Shown here piece by piece: positions 11,227 to 22,299 of a DNA stretch of 64,000 nt. The notes beneath the pieces are model-generated. The model did not search any database. It saw only the letters and a list, made by a program, of their open reading frames with translations, and was not told where the DNA came from. How positions within the stretch are numbered: the stretch's first letter is position 1; each line of letters opens with the position of its first letter. The stretch is from Schizochytrium sp. TIO01 (Eukaryota; Sar; Bigyra; Thraustochytrida; Thraustochytriidae): NCBI GenBank assembly GCA_004764695.1, contig SMSO01000037.1, positions 2,912,337-2,976,336 of the forward strand, given 5' to 3'. The translations under genes and the position numbers were made by a program.

Positions 11227-11379
11227 CCTATTAAAACTCTATTATTTGATGCATGCTTTAGAAATGATTGTTCTCTGAAAATATATCGAAAATAGAAGAA
11301 TGTACCTATTAAAACTCTATTATTTGATGCATGCTTTAGAAATGATTGTTCTCTGAAAATATATTGAAAATAGAAGAAT
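11224..11379. repeat. Tandem duplication of a 78-bp unit
   Basis: Two adjacent copies (11224-11301 and 11302-11379), each beginning GTACCTATTAAAAC, differ at essentially one position (ATATATCG versus ATATATTG). Near identity implies a recent duplication. The unit contains no recognisable coding sequence. Confidence 0.92.
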
Positions 11380-12319
11380 AGCAGCGACGACTCACGTGAA
11401 TGTGAAGCTACCCATGTAGGTGCTTCCGAATTTATATCTAACTACGAATACTGAGAGAGCACGTTGGAGGAGGTGCTTTTGAGAATTAATTATCTGTACG
11501 GTTCTTTAAAGTAAGGTACCTGAGCGTGTGAATTCTAACTCCATAGTGTACTCTTCTGCACAAACTCCCTGGCTGTAGGGAGTTCGATCGTGCCAAGTTG
11601 CAGCCACCCGTGTTCTGCCAATCTCTAGGCGGTTCTTCCTTGCTCCTGGGCAGTTTTATCCAAATTGGAAACGCTTCCGGCCTGGCGTGCTCTCGCATTT
11701 CAGAGTAATGGGACTGCCCCGATCAGCATCCATCCAAGCATACAAATTTCGGCTGTGCAGAACTACGCACTACAGATTTATCGATGCCTTTGCAGCTCAA
11801 GAGGCAGCCAATATGCTCGAATTTGAGACTGGATGGTTTCCCCGCGTAATCTGTTTTTCTTTTTGATACGAAATGGCCATTAGGTGAGAAGACTAATGCC
11901 CACCTCCGCTCATTATGAAGCGTAGCCCAACAAAGGCTTTTCGTCCGTCTTCACAACCAGCCTGAGGGGCATCGCAGTGCTGTGTACAGAGCTGGTTAAC
12001 TAAGAAAACTTCGGCTCTTAGCAAGTCTGGGCTAAACTGAACAGTATCGAAGCTGGATAGATCGAGGTACGCGGAAGCTCGATAGATAGGCAGTGAAGTA
12101 GAAACAGGAACCTGAAACAGATCGATGCCGAGAGGATCTCGGAGAAAGAAAATAATCGAATGAGCTATTTTGATGGCTGTAGAAATCCCAAACAAAGCAA
12201 TATCGGTTTGGGCAGTTTTGAAAATCTTACACACTCTCGTTACCGCCGCCACGATACTATCTTAGCTCTCACAGTCCTTAAATTGTTTTCAGGAATACAC
12301 CACCTCTCTCCTATTAATC

Positions 12320-12321
<2 letters not shown>

Positions 12322-12352
<31 letters not shown>
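12322..12352. repeat. Poly-T tract (31 T)
   Basis: An uninterrupted T run is followed by an ATATATAC stretch. It is similar in size to the tract at 10850. Confidence 0.88.
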
Positions 12353-12355
<3 letters not shown>

Positions 12356-12412
12356 TATACACATGTTTAAATAAGTGGGTATAAAATAGGACAGGAGGAA
12401 TCTATTCAATGA

Positions 12413-12440
12413 AATAATAATAATAATAATAATAATAATA
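12413..12440. repeat. (AAT)n microsatellite
   Basis: About nine AAT units. The motif is equivalent to the very long ATT array near 47830 in this window. Confidence 0.88.
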
Positions 12441-14562
12441 CAAAGAGTAAACGATGATTAACTAGGTAGTACACTAATATAGTGTGGTAAAGGGAGGAAT
12501 ATTTTCTTTTTAAAGTTTAAAATTAAAAAATGAGCATCACTAAATCCGAGCATTGCGATTTTGTTTTCTGACGGGATAAGGAACCCCTCTGATTCCGAAT
12601 GGTTGTGCATAGTTCTTCTACAAACTTTGCTAGTTGTAGCAGCTGATGTGACTTCAGGAAATCATGGTATTGTGGAACAAGAAGAACTCAACTATGTCGC
12701 TTAGAAAAAGGAAGAAGTTTTCCATCTGAGACAAATAAAAATATTCTTTTCCCTAGATTTTTTATTTTTATTTTTATTACAGCATGGTCTTTTTACTCTC
12801 AGTCAGTAGTGATTGAAGGAAGTGAAATACATACCTAGGTGTGTAGGTAGATGAACTAACTAAATAAATAGTAAAATGAAAAATGCTTCCTCGGGAGACA
12901 CTTGGCTAATTCGTACACGAGCTATAAACCCAAGCACAGCCATCCAAATCATTGACATTGCACTTCTGCTCCACGTGCAAGGGTTCCAACTAGAAGCGTC
13001 CTGGCACGCGATTGTGCAGGCGAAATCCTCTGTTGTGATGTCCAGAGTCAATAGTACCAAATTCCTTCTTGCGCAATTTTCTTGCACAGTGCACTCACTA
13101 CTATCAAGCTTGTAAACTCCTAGGAATGAAATTGAATTTCGTAAGGATCATCTGCAAAGGTGTGAATAATTCTCAAATGAGCCACTTGCATTGGCTTGCA
13201 TGAATGGCCGGGAGAGAACGTTTTAAGTATCTGCGCTAAACCAAAGTTCCCGGCCCAATGATTTAACTTCTTGGAAAGTCTTCTACTTCAAAAGACCGCG
13301 AAATAGATGAACGCATTGAGCATGGCCGGGAAATACCGATTTAGGCGGAAGAAGGCAACTTACTCAAGAAATAGGGATGCTAGACCTGGCTGAATCAGAA
13401 AAAACAGAAACATGTCCGACAAAGAACGTCTCAAGATGACATTAAGGCAAATAGTTGAACTATCCTATCGCAATGATCACAAGGTTTAGTCCAGCAAATA
13501 AGCTGATCACACTATTTCAAGTCTATATCATTTCTCAGAATTTTACGAACAAAATGAGCATAAGGCATGCATTACAGGAGTTGACCGAAATTTTTCAAGC
13601 TATCTCACATGTATTCTGGATGAGCAACCTAGATGAAGCTTTCAATTAAAAAAAAGTTTGTGCCTTTATATAAATTGTTTGCGCAAGCCTGGTTTTCTGA
13701 AGACAAATTTCTTATCTTATTAATTTATTCTATATATTGTCAAATAAGGTATTATGTTAAATGACGATATACCTACATACCTACATGTTGAGAGATGTGC
13801 TACCAAGAGATCTTGCAATATAGGATTGTTGGTTCTGTCCCAAAGGCCATGCCTTAAGCAACTAGTGCGAAACAAAATTAGCGCTTGGGAAAGATGGGAT
13901 TATAATTATTTTGTGAAACAATAAAACACCCAGACGAACTCCTAACATGGGAATACAAGAAACATCTGCTCGGTCTTCGCATTCATGGCCCAGTCCTCAA
14001 CTTCATTTACAAGATCAGCACGCTAGTAGATCTCATAACGTAAATAACCTCGTATAGATTCTTCAAGCTGTCATCAACATTATGAAAAGGTGAATTCAAA
14101 AGGCTAATTCATTCTATACATGTCTTAAACACAGTGGTGTTTAGGATTTGAGATTTGTCTCACGGTACTCATTTTATGTTATGGCGAATAATTCCTTTTT
14201 TATCGTCTCTAGCTTGATTCGTCAATTAGTTCATCCTGGATGACTTAAGCATAAGTCAAGTTACAACTACAGGTGCAAAACCGCAATTTTCTTCATCGCC
14301 TCAGTAAAAGGAATGCTTAGCATTATCACTGCACTCAAATCACTCCGGGTCAATGAGTGCATTTATGCTTTTGGCAAATGGATCCAGCCTTGGTTATGTG
14401 CCAGTACAACGAGCAGGTGATAATCATGAAGGCGGTCAGAGGACCACTGAGTAAACATTTTTTTTTCTTCTTTGTTATGCTAATGCAGGTGGTTAAGAAA
14501 GACAAAACCAAGAGTCATGCATCTTTGTTTTTACTTCTTAAATAAATATGTAAAACGCGTAT

Positions 14563-16038
14563 CTAAAAGTCGTGTACAGTGGCACCTTCTTTTTGAATTT
14601 GGTTAATCATCTTGGTAGTCTCCTTGATTTTATCTTTAGATAACGTGTGCCACAGATTACTCTTTTCGAAAGGGTCTTCCGTGATATTGAAAGCCTCCTT
14701 GCGGTTTATGATGTATTTCATACTCTCTATACGGATCGCCATAACTCCTTTGTTATTTTCATATAGAAGGGGTTTCTCACGAGACAGCTGACAGTCACAG
14801 GTATCTGTAAACACTTGAGCAAAACTAACACTGTCTGTGTGTTTGTTCAAATCATAGCTGCTTGTGTTCTTGCCACCTGTGATATCTAGCAAGGAAGCCA
14901 TAATATCAAGTTGAGATATCGGCAGAGACACTGTACGGTTGGGATTGCTGATGCCATTCGGCCAGCGCATGAAGGTTGGTACTCGACTACCACCTTCGTA
15001 CAAGCTGCGCTTGGATCCCCGAAAGTCACCGCGACCACGATAACCATATTTTTCCAGGTTGGAAACCAGGCCTTCTGGCCCGTTGTCAGAAGTCCAAATA
15101 AATAACGTATCGTCCCCAATACCATGCAGATCGAGTCGATCAAGGAGCTGTCCAGCACGGTAGTCAAGTTCCTCCACCATGTCCGTCCAGCTTCCGAAGG
15201 AAGTGCGCCCCTTAAAGTCTGGGTGGGCAACGACCGGGTGATGCGGCGTCGTTGCAGCGAAATAAAGAAAGAAGTTCGTCTCGTAATTTCGATCGATAAA
15301 GTCCAAGGCATGGTTTGTTAAATTCTCCATTACATAACTAATGTTGAAATTGGGAGCACATTCATAACGAGCTGATCCATAGGGCTTTTCACGTGGTTCG
15401 AGAAAGTCATAGGTCTTTTGCTTCGGGTATGCGTTGATAACATCATGAACCCCAGTCTTCTTGGTCCAAAAATTAGCAGGTATAGGAGTTGTATCATTTT
15501 GAATGAATGTAAGAAAGCCATAGTTAAGCGATGCCATAAGCCCGTAGAACTCATCGAAACCTTTCTCAATCGGACCTCCCGTAATGGGTTCATCCCAATG
15601 CCGCTTACCAACTTTACCCGGGATGTTAAGTCCAAGGTGCCATTTCCCTACCATTCCTGTTTTGTATCCAAGATTATCTCGAAGAAGAGTAGCAATTGTG
15701 GGCACATCATTTTCGATGATTGATTTGGTATGGATGTTAGCTACACCGCCCCTTGGCCGCACCCGCGACGGGGTGCGGCCTGTCAGAATGCCGTAGCGGG
15801 AAGGGGTGCAAACTGAACAGGCGCTATGTGCATCGGTGAAGTTGAGGCCTTCGTCAGCAAGTCGGAGCATCGTGGGGGTCTGAATTAGACCTGGATTCAA
15901 ACGTTCTTGATCACCCCATCCTTGGTCATCCGTGTAAAAAATAACAATGTTAGGTAGCCGCTCATCGTTGGCGCCACTGGAAAATAACGTTCCCCACCCA
16001 AAGAGTAGGACGGTTGCTAATGCGAGTGATCGAAACAT
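14563..16038 (-). CDS. Secreted sulfatase (formylglycine-dependent), paralogue of the 7481-8980 gene
   Basis: Translated from the ATG at 16038 this gives 491 residues starting with a signal peptide (about 1-22). The frame stays open 36 codons further to an ATG at 16146, but that start would bury the signal peptide and lies inside a tandem duplication, so 16038 is preferred. Family residues are all present: YTDDQG at 35-40, formylglycine signature CTPSR with Cys77, GKWHLG (Lys132), TTPHHP (His266) and TSDNG (317-320). Motif spacing matches the neighbouring sulfatase almost exactly, so the two are probably products of an old gene duplication with later divergence. Reaction: hydrolysis of sulfate esters after conversion of Cys77 to formylglycine. 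The substrate is unknown; extracellular sulfated polysaccharide is a reasonable inference. Confidence 0.93.
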   Translation of the reverse strand: MFRSLALATVLLFGWGTLFSSGANDERLPNIVIFYTDDQGWGDQERLNPGLIQTPTMLRLADEGLNFTDAHSACSVCTPSRYGILTGRTPSRVRPRGGVANIHTKSIIENDVPTIATLLRDNLGYKTGMVGKWHLGLNIPGKVGKRHWDEPITGGPIEKGFDEFYGLMASLNYGFLTFIQNDTTPIPANFWTKKTGVHDVINAYPKQKTYDFLEPREKPYGSARYECAPNFNISYVMENLTNHALDFIDRNYETNFFLYFAATTPHHPVVAHPDFKGRTSFGSWTDMVEELDYRAGQLLDRLDLHGIGDDTLFIWTSDNGPEGLVSNLEKYGYRGRGDFRGSKRSLYEGGSRVPTFMRWPNGISNPNRTVSLPISQLDIMASLLDITGGKNTSSYDLNKHTDSVSFAQVFTDTCDCQLSREKPLLYENNKGVMAIRIESMKYIINRKEAFNITEDPFEKSNLWHTLSKDKIKETTKMINQIQKEGATVHDF

Positions 16039-16052
16039 GATGAATTGAGATA

Positions 16053-16214
16053 ATTCAAGGTATTTGGGGTTTGTTGAGCTCAGTATAGTGCTAATCAAAG
16101 CGAGGTCAGTATGGAAGTCAATACGTTGAGAATCGTGACAATTCAAGGTATTTGGGGTCTGCTGAGCTCAGTATAGTGTCAATCAAAGCGAGGCTAGAGT
16201 ATGGAAGTCAATAC
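16053..16214. repeat. Tandem duplication (about 88 bp) directly upstream of the second sulfatase
   Basis: The copy at 16053-16140 (starting ATTCAAGGTATTTGGGGT) is repeated from 16141 to about 16214 with a few substitutions and a 2-bp insertion. Copy 1 begins only 15 bp upstream of the chosen ATG, so the duplicated unit covers the leader and probably proximal promoter of the sulfatase gene. Any regulatory site in the unit is therefore present twice. Confidence 0.93.
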
Positions 16215-19079
16215 AATGAATGTTTCTAGGAAGCGACTTATCATTAATCCTCTGTCCTATATGCTCAAATTCTCTTGGCTTTTCTAATGAGAGTGGGCGT
16301 CCCCACAACTGTAGTTTATCTTATAGTTGAGGTTCTATGATCTGATATTTATATGCTCTCGCTTTTTCTTATCCATTCACCCCTCGATAACATACATCAT
16401 GATTTTTAATCGAAACATGCTGTTGGTTGTCTGTCAATCATGACTGAATCTTGTGTTCAACCAGCAAACCAATTTTAGCACTAGTGCGTTGATGATGATT
16501 ATTATTATGGAAAACCAACAACTTGCAAAACTTAAAAATCAAATATATATATATATTTTAAAAGTATCTTAATTATAAAGTTTTTCTTATTTCATTTAAA
16601 ATAAAAATAATGGCATCACTTCCAAGCAAGCTCCACTTTTCTCACTATATTTTCTAAGCTGTCAGTCTGTGGTGGTCGCGTTGATCTTTGAAATGGGAAG
16701 ACGCAGGTGCATGTAATCCTGGAAGCAGAAGCCGGAACTACTCCTATAAAATATTGTCTTCCATTTTTGAAATCAAAGTGAGGTTCTCAAAGGATTCTCT
16801 TTCCAGGAAACATCATTCCTTCAATTATTTTTACCTTTGTTGGCGGCAGCAAAGAGCAATTCCCGTCAAAGTCTCTTTCTTTTTCATTGCTGTTTTCATT
16901 ACATGCAGCTTCCACTCTTTTAAAAATTTATGGCCAGCTCACTTTCACTTAAACTTTAGTTCAGTTTTCATGGCCCCGAGGGATCTGTTTCTATTTATTT
17001 ATTGTAAAATAAATATTAAGAATGCTGTACATCCTGAGACAATGTTTAGATCATGTCTCGCTTCGATTATTGCACTCACTCGTGTCCATGTGCTAGGCAA
17101 GTTATCATTTTAGAAATTGAACTTCAATGAAATCTTCGTAAATAAATTTATTTTAAGAGAGGTCTCACTCAGTATTAAAAAAATAAACTAAAACTAATAA
17201 AGATAAATAAAATAGTACTAATACTGCAGGAGCGTCTCCAAAGGACCAGTTATCCACTTTTCAGGGCCATGAGAGCGTTTTGCTCTTATTCGAACTTTTC
17301 TTCAGATGAACGCACATAGTAAGTACCTTACCTCCATAGTAGCATTGAATTCTCATTAGCACATTTTCCAGCTCAAAAAATTGGATTAAGTGCTTAGTAG
17401 CATCAAATTCTCATTAGCACATCTTCCACGCTAACTCGTCTTTTTTTGGGGGGGGCAAAGCATAAGAGAAAACATACGAGAGAACAAGCAAAAATCTAGG
17501 GCCAAAGTCTCCGTCTTTCCCTCCAAAAATTGTTGTGTAAGGCGAGTTTTCTGATACTCGTTCTCTGAGATTTATGGATGCACTAAGCTTTACTAAGAGT
17601 TTAAATTCAGAACTATTTCTGACAGGTTCTCACTGATTTTTAATTGAAACCAAGAGTGCACAGAGTCATCTACTTCTCCGCAAAAGGCGTATAGAGTATT
17701 TTTCAAGAATAGAATATCGTTCGACAGATCACTGCAGCTATAGATTTATTAGTAAAGTTAATTGAAATAGAACTCGATGGCTTCATTGAACGATCACGTA
17801 TTTGAGTAAATAAAGAGGTCCAATTATCCAGTTGAAATCATCACGCTTTTAAAAAGCACTGCTCCAGAATGTTCAATTACCTGCTAAACGGCCCTCAGGT
17901 ACTTTCAAACGCGATCTTTACTTCTTCAGGAAAAAATGCTTTTGCCAGCACAACAAAAAGTTGAATTTCTTTGTATTATTTGCTGCTTATATCTCAAGTT
18001 GTACAAGAGTAAAACGATAAAAGAAAAGGAATGCCTGCATAGTAAAAATAAAGAAGAAAACATTTTGCACCATCCCAACCAATGCCTATCAGGCCTATAT
18101 CTGATAGGAAGCTACCCGCGAGATTTTTTGATAGCACCTTGTTACCGTCCCGTTTTGCACGAACTGAATGTTTTATCGGACGTCAGTGAGAATGTTATCC
18201 TTTCTTTAAGTTTTGAATGCACTGTGCCTGTGCGTACATTGCCACCCTGCGGCGAATGAAGAAGTCTTCTCTTTAATTGCACTCATACATATAACATGTT
18301 GCGAACCTATTGAGGAGGTAAATGATAGATAATTATCCGGTCGAACCCTAGCTTGCAGTCAATGGCTCACGATTGGCTTACCTTACGATGCTATTGTGTT
18401 TAAGCAGAACCATGATCTAGGCAAATCCAGCGCCCTACATTGAGAGCTTCGACGTTATTATTCAAAACATGATTGCGGCCATTACTAAAGATTGTCTAGC
18501 AATGATTGCTTGTTGTATTATTCACATAGTATGAAGAAAAGATGGGATCTGTGCAAAAGTTAACAGACTGATCCTTCATATTGGTACAGCATTGATGGAT
18601 ACTTGCGAAACCACATCATATGGCCCAGTGCGCTCACAAAGTCTTACAAGAAGATTCTTGACAGAGACTTCCATGCTCGCTGCTTTTCTGTTCACCCCCA
18701 CATAGATTAAGAACATCTTACAGTAGACTCAAATCGATAACATCACGTGAGTAATCTGTCCAGCTTGCTGACATTCCGAAATCAAGAACTTTGATCGTAG
18801 GTGGAAAAATGGATGAAACATCTGACAAAGGCAAGATGTTATTTCCTCCCACACAAACGGGAGTATCAAACTCCATGCTTTCTAAATTGATGTAAAGTTC
18901 TTCGGCATCACGAATAATATAAGCCACCAACATACTCTGTAAATTCAAGGTCGTCAATATAGCGTTCTTCATTGCGAGAAAGTACACTCTTGTTTGAGGC
19001 CGATAGCTCTACATTTTCACATCTTTGCGTTTGCAGGAGACTTGGTCTCATCTTTTCCGTCAAAGTTTTACTTGCGTTT

Positions 19080-19112
19080 GCCCCCCTCCGCCCCCCTCCG
19101 GCCCCCTCCGGG
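19080..19112. repeat. Three tandem C-rich decamers
   Basis: Three near-identical CCCCCCTCCG-type units stand in otherwise AT-rich sequence. The strand asymmetry (C-rich/G-rich) is striking but the run is short. Confidence 0.8.
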
Positions 19113-20432
19113 AGGAAAACGCTTCATAAGACCAAAATTTTTTGAAAAGCCTAAGCTGCACTAGGCTATACCCCAAATGACTACTCTACAAAGTGTTTTT
19201 GCTGAGATTTCCAATCGAAGGAACTAGTGGATGAGACATTGCTAAAGTTCTTGGTGTCCCCCTTTTTTTTCTTCTGTAAAGACCTCGTATAGGGCTTACA
19301 CTAGAACAGAACCAGACAACCAGACTTGCGTGGCTACCAGAGTCAAGAACCGAAAGTGTGACTATGCATAATCTAGATCCAAGTATGGTGTAACCTGAAT
19401 TGATATTGGAAGAGATTGAATTAATCTGGCCCTATCAAGTATCTCTAACTCCGTTCAAGAGTGTCTTAGCCTCCTAGTTACATGAATCAGTCTGCCCCGG
19501 AATTCATTTCCAGGACAGCAGCTGTCATCTTAACAACAATTATCTGAAGCCTTCCTCAAGGCTCTTGCCTTCATCTTTGCAATCGACCTCCAGTTGACCA
19601 CACTCCTCTTTCAGTAGGTGTTTCGCATCTGGTGGATAGTCAGAATGAACCTGCTTGGTCACGATTCTGTTTCTGGAAATGGGTCAGGACTATATAAATC
19701 AATCAAACTTTTTATAAGTTAGCATGAAGGGAGGATAACGAAGACAGAGGAATCAGTAGACCTGACAAGGAATAGCATCCATGCTGAAATTAAGTACAGA
19801 GGCGGGAAGTAGTGCAATCCTGGATAGCTAGAAGTAGTTAAAAAGCTGGCAGTATCTTCTCAAAACACGCTTAGCTTGCCTCTGCCTATTCCGGTGGCTT
19901 GACTGAAATTCACAAAGTACAAAGTTATGGAAGGGCCAAGAACAATGGCGAAATTCTAAGACATTACGACGTTCTGAAGGACGAGGTTTGGAAATGAGGG
20001 AAGTATACACGTCTTGGGATTATGAACTGACATTTTATTCCATTGTATCCTCTCAATTTCAGTTTCTTCAAGTGTATTATCCTCCCAATAAGTAAGGTAC
20101 ATCATCCTTAGTATTTTCTCATTTTCGATTCCGTGTTCAATTGCACGAACTTACTAGATCGACGAGAGCTTGTACTTGTAGCGAAAAACTTTACACATTA
20201 ATGGTCTCCAAGCCCATCATGTTGCCAAGGAGGTAGATCGTTCGTCTTACTAGCTACTAGGCCCTATCATAGGGTGGAAGTACTGCTGTTAGTCAGTTTG
20301 CTTTAGCCTGCGAGCTTTCTAAGGATAGCGATGACCAGCTCGGAGCCCATCTCGGCCCTAAACCTTAGCTACACAATGAACTAGCCAGCACTACTTACCT
20401 CAATGTTCTTACTACTTTGATTCAGATTGTCA

Positions 20433-20621
20433 AGCGGCAAGTGAAAGGTACAGTGATAACATAGAACTAATCCTCTGTGACTCCGGGAGCAAAGACTCCT
20501 GCTGCTGCTGCTGCTGTCGCACGCCATCATGGTACACTCGACTGCCATGGGCCTCAAGTTTGGCCACGATCTCATTCGTTAGATCCAGTTCCCGGAACTT
20601 CGGATGGACCGTACCTGACAT
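20433..20621 (-). other. Possible short coding exon, product unknown
   Basis: A frame begins at an ATG at 20621 and encodes about 62 residues with a protein-like start (MSGTVHPKFRELDLTNEIVA) and a CAG-encoded Gln run, ending in a stop. A few dozen bases downstream on the same strand is a near-perfect donor, GAG|GTAAGT (about 20398), in another frame. This could be the first exon of an intron-containing gene, a relic, or chance. No second exon was recognised. Confidence 0.2.
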
Positions 20622-22299
20622 ATTTCATGACGGCATGCGCCTATAAGGCTTCCAGGAAAGTGAGAAACGAGCTTCGATCTTTTAAAGCTCCTGCGTGTCT
20701 GTCTGTCATGCCTTGCCATGGTCCACAGGCTTGCCAGCACCGCCTCTTGGTTCGAAGATTTCTTGAAAGCACCCAGCGCTACAAGTGTGCTCCCTGTAAA
20801 ACAGCTTGCCTACGAAGCTTGCATCCCTCAAAAACCACCAATCAATCAGGCTTAAGGCCTCGCATCAGCGGCAGGCTGCATGAGATCTAGACTCTGGTAT
20901 CCTGATCTCCACAGATCACTTTCCACGCGCGCCAATGAACTATTCAATTCATTCGTTCCTACATTCCACACGCCATCCAAATGACGCTTTGCAATTAATT
21001 TATGGCTCCTACCCTCCCTAACAGTCCGCTACCTCTCGCTAGCACGCCGGTACGTACGTACGTACCTCCCTCCAAGCTAGACCAGTACTGGGAAGGTACT
21101 ACCATAACCCCTAAGCATAGGCGTAGCAGAGTGCTTCCAACGAGGAAGCTCATTGAAAGGGAGGAAGGAAGTCAAATTTATCGCTGACTGACTGCCATAG
21201 TACTACTACAGACCTCCTATCCTTATCCCTAGCTGGGAGTGAGATGTGCAGTCCTCAGAGGAAGGCCATCTACTAGTAGTCTGCTAGTGGTTTGGGTAGG
21301 ATGAGAGTCAAAGAGTGAAGTCTTTTAATTTAGAAATAAGTTCTTAATTGTATGATAGTAGTTGGTAGTATCTGGTACTAGGCAGAAATAATAATGGATG
21401 AAAGAAAGGAAGACAGAAGAAGAGAATAATATGTAGTTGCGAAGTGCATTACATTGACCACTTCGCAAGTGTTGTCATAAGTTCATTAATCCACAATACG
21501 ATTCTTCCGCACGTGGATTGAAATCAAACGCCAATTGGTCCGTACTTGGCAGCTCGGTTCCTGCAGAGGCAGACTCGCGAGGAGGTGCCTGCTAACTAAC
21601 TCGCGTTCTTGCGCGATTGAGGATTAAGAAAGAGAAGGACACAGGAGAGCAGGGCTGACTGCATGTGTGAGTGAAACCACAGAAACTAGATCGCAACAAA
21701 AAACTACCACCGCGTTGCAAACCGCGGAACTTGGACTGCTGGGCCGCGTGGCTCCTTTCTGGACGACTGTATCGGGGAGTGACCTCGGTGACCCCTCTCT
21801 GTCGTACTGCCCAGTTCGGAGGGACTTCATTGCACGGTCGTCGAGTGCTCTCAGAGTGAAACGAAAGAAAGAGTCGCCTGGGGCAGATAGCAAGTACTAG
21901 ATAGAAGAAGTATTAAGATCTCTAAAGACACAGCGTGCAGGGTTTAACATTAACGACCTTGCTCAGAGCTGCTGCGTGTGACAGATTTCGAGTGCAGGTG
22001 CAGGAAGACTACCTACATAGTTAGTCTTAGGACGCAAATCATATTTTTGTTCAGGCAGGAGTCAACTAGTTGAGGAAGACTGAGATAGGATTTGGCTTAA
22101 CAAGGCACTCGTGCACAACTCTTACAGTATTTTATAGAGGGGATCGATTTTCGTGGTGCTGGTTCAATTACGTTTCGGAGAAATCAACCTTGGGAGCCTA
22201 TCTTGCCGCAAGAGGCATTTCATTTCTGTACGGTATTGGACACAGAGAGGAGCGTTGCGATAGAAGCAGTCACTAACTTTAGCTACGAGGCAAAGAAAG

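Larger units (their letters stand above)
8981..14562. other. Intergenic region with simple repeats, no gene recognised
   Basis: About 5.6 kb separates the two sulfatase genes. It is AT-rich and contains poly-T tracts, a TAGG run, a 78-bp tandem duplication and an AAT run (listed separately where distinct). The short open frames here (for example near 11893-12252, minus) show no family motif or signal. The right part should contain the 3' end of the second sulfatase transcript and the left part the promoter of the first. Confidence 0.55.
16215..22299. other. Intergenic region, no confident gene
   Basis: About 6 kb lies between the divergent second sulfatase and the SLC49 transporter. It includes AT runs (about 16541-16557), an imperfect direct repeat of roughly 30 bp (starting near 17338 and 17395), three copies of CCCCCTCCG-like 10-mers at 19080-19112, a CTG run near 20500 and a GTAC run near 21050. 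Two protein-like short frames (minus 18718-18987 and 20433-20621) match no family I recognise. Confidence 0.5.

Noticed and set aside
16039-16146. Upstream ATG adding 36 residues to the second sulfatase
   Set aside because: It lies inside a tandem duplication and would place a polar segment before the signal peptide; the ATG at 16038 gives a normal secreted sulfatase.
18331-18365. tRNA-like B-box (GGTTCGACC on the minus strand)
   Set aside because: The flanking bases do not form a T-arm stem and no A-box or acceptor pairing was found.
18718-18987. 89-codon minus-strand frame with protein-like composition
   Set aside because: No family motif, no signal sequence, no splice context and AT-rich surroundings; not enough to call a gene.
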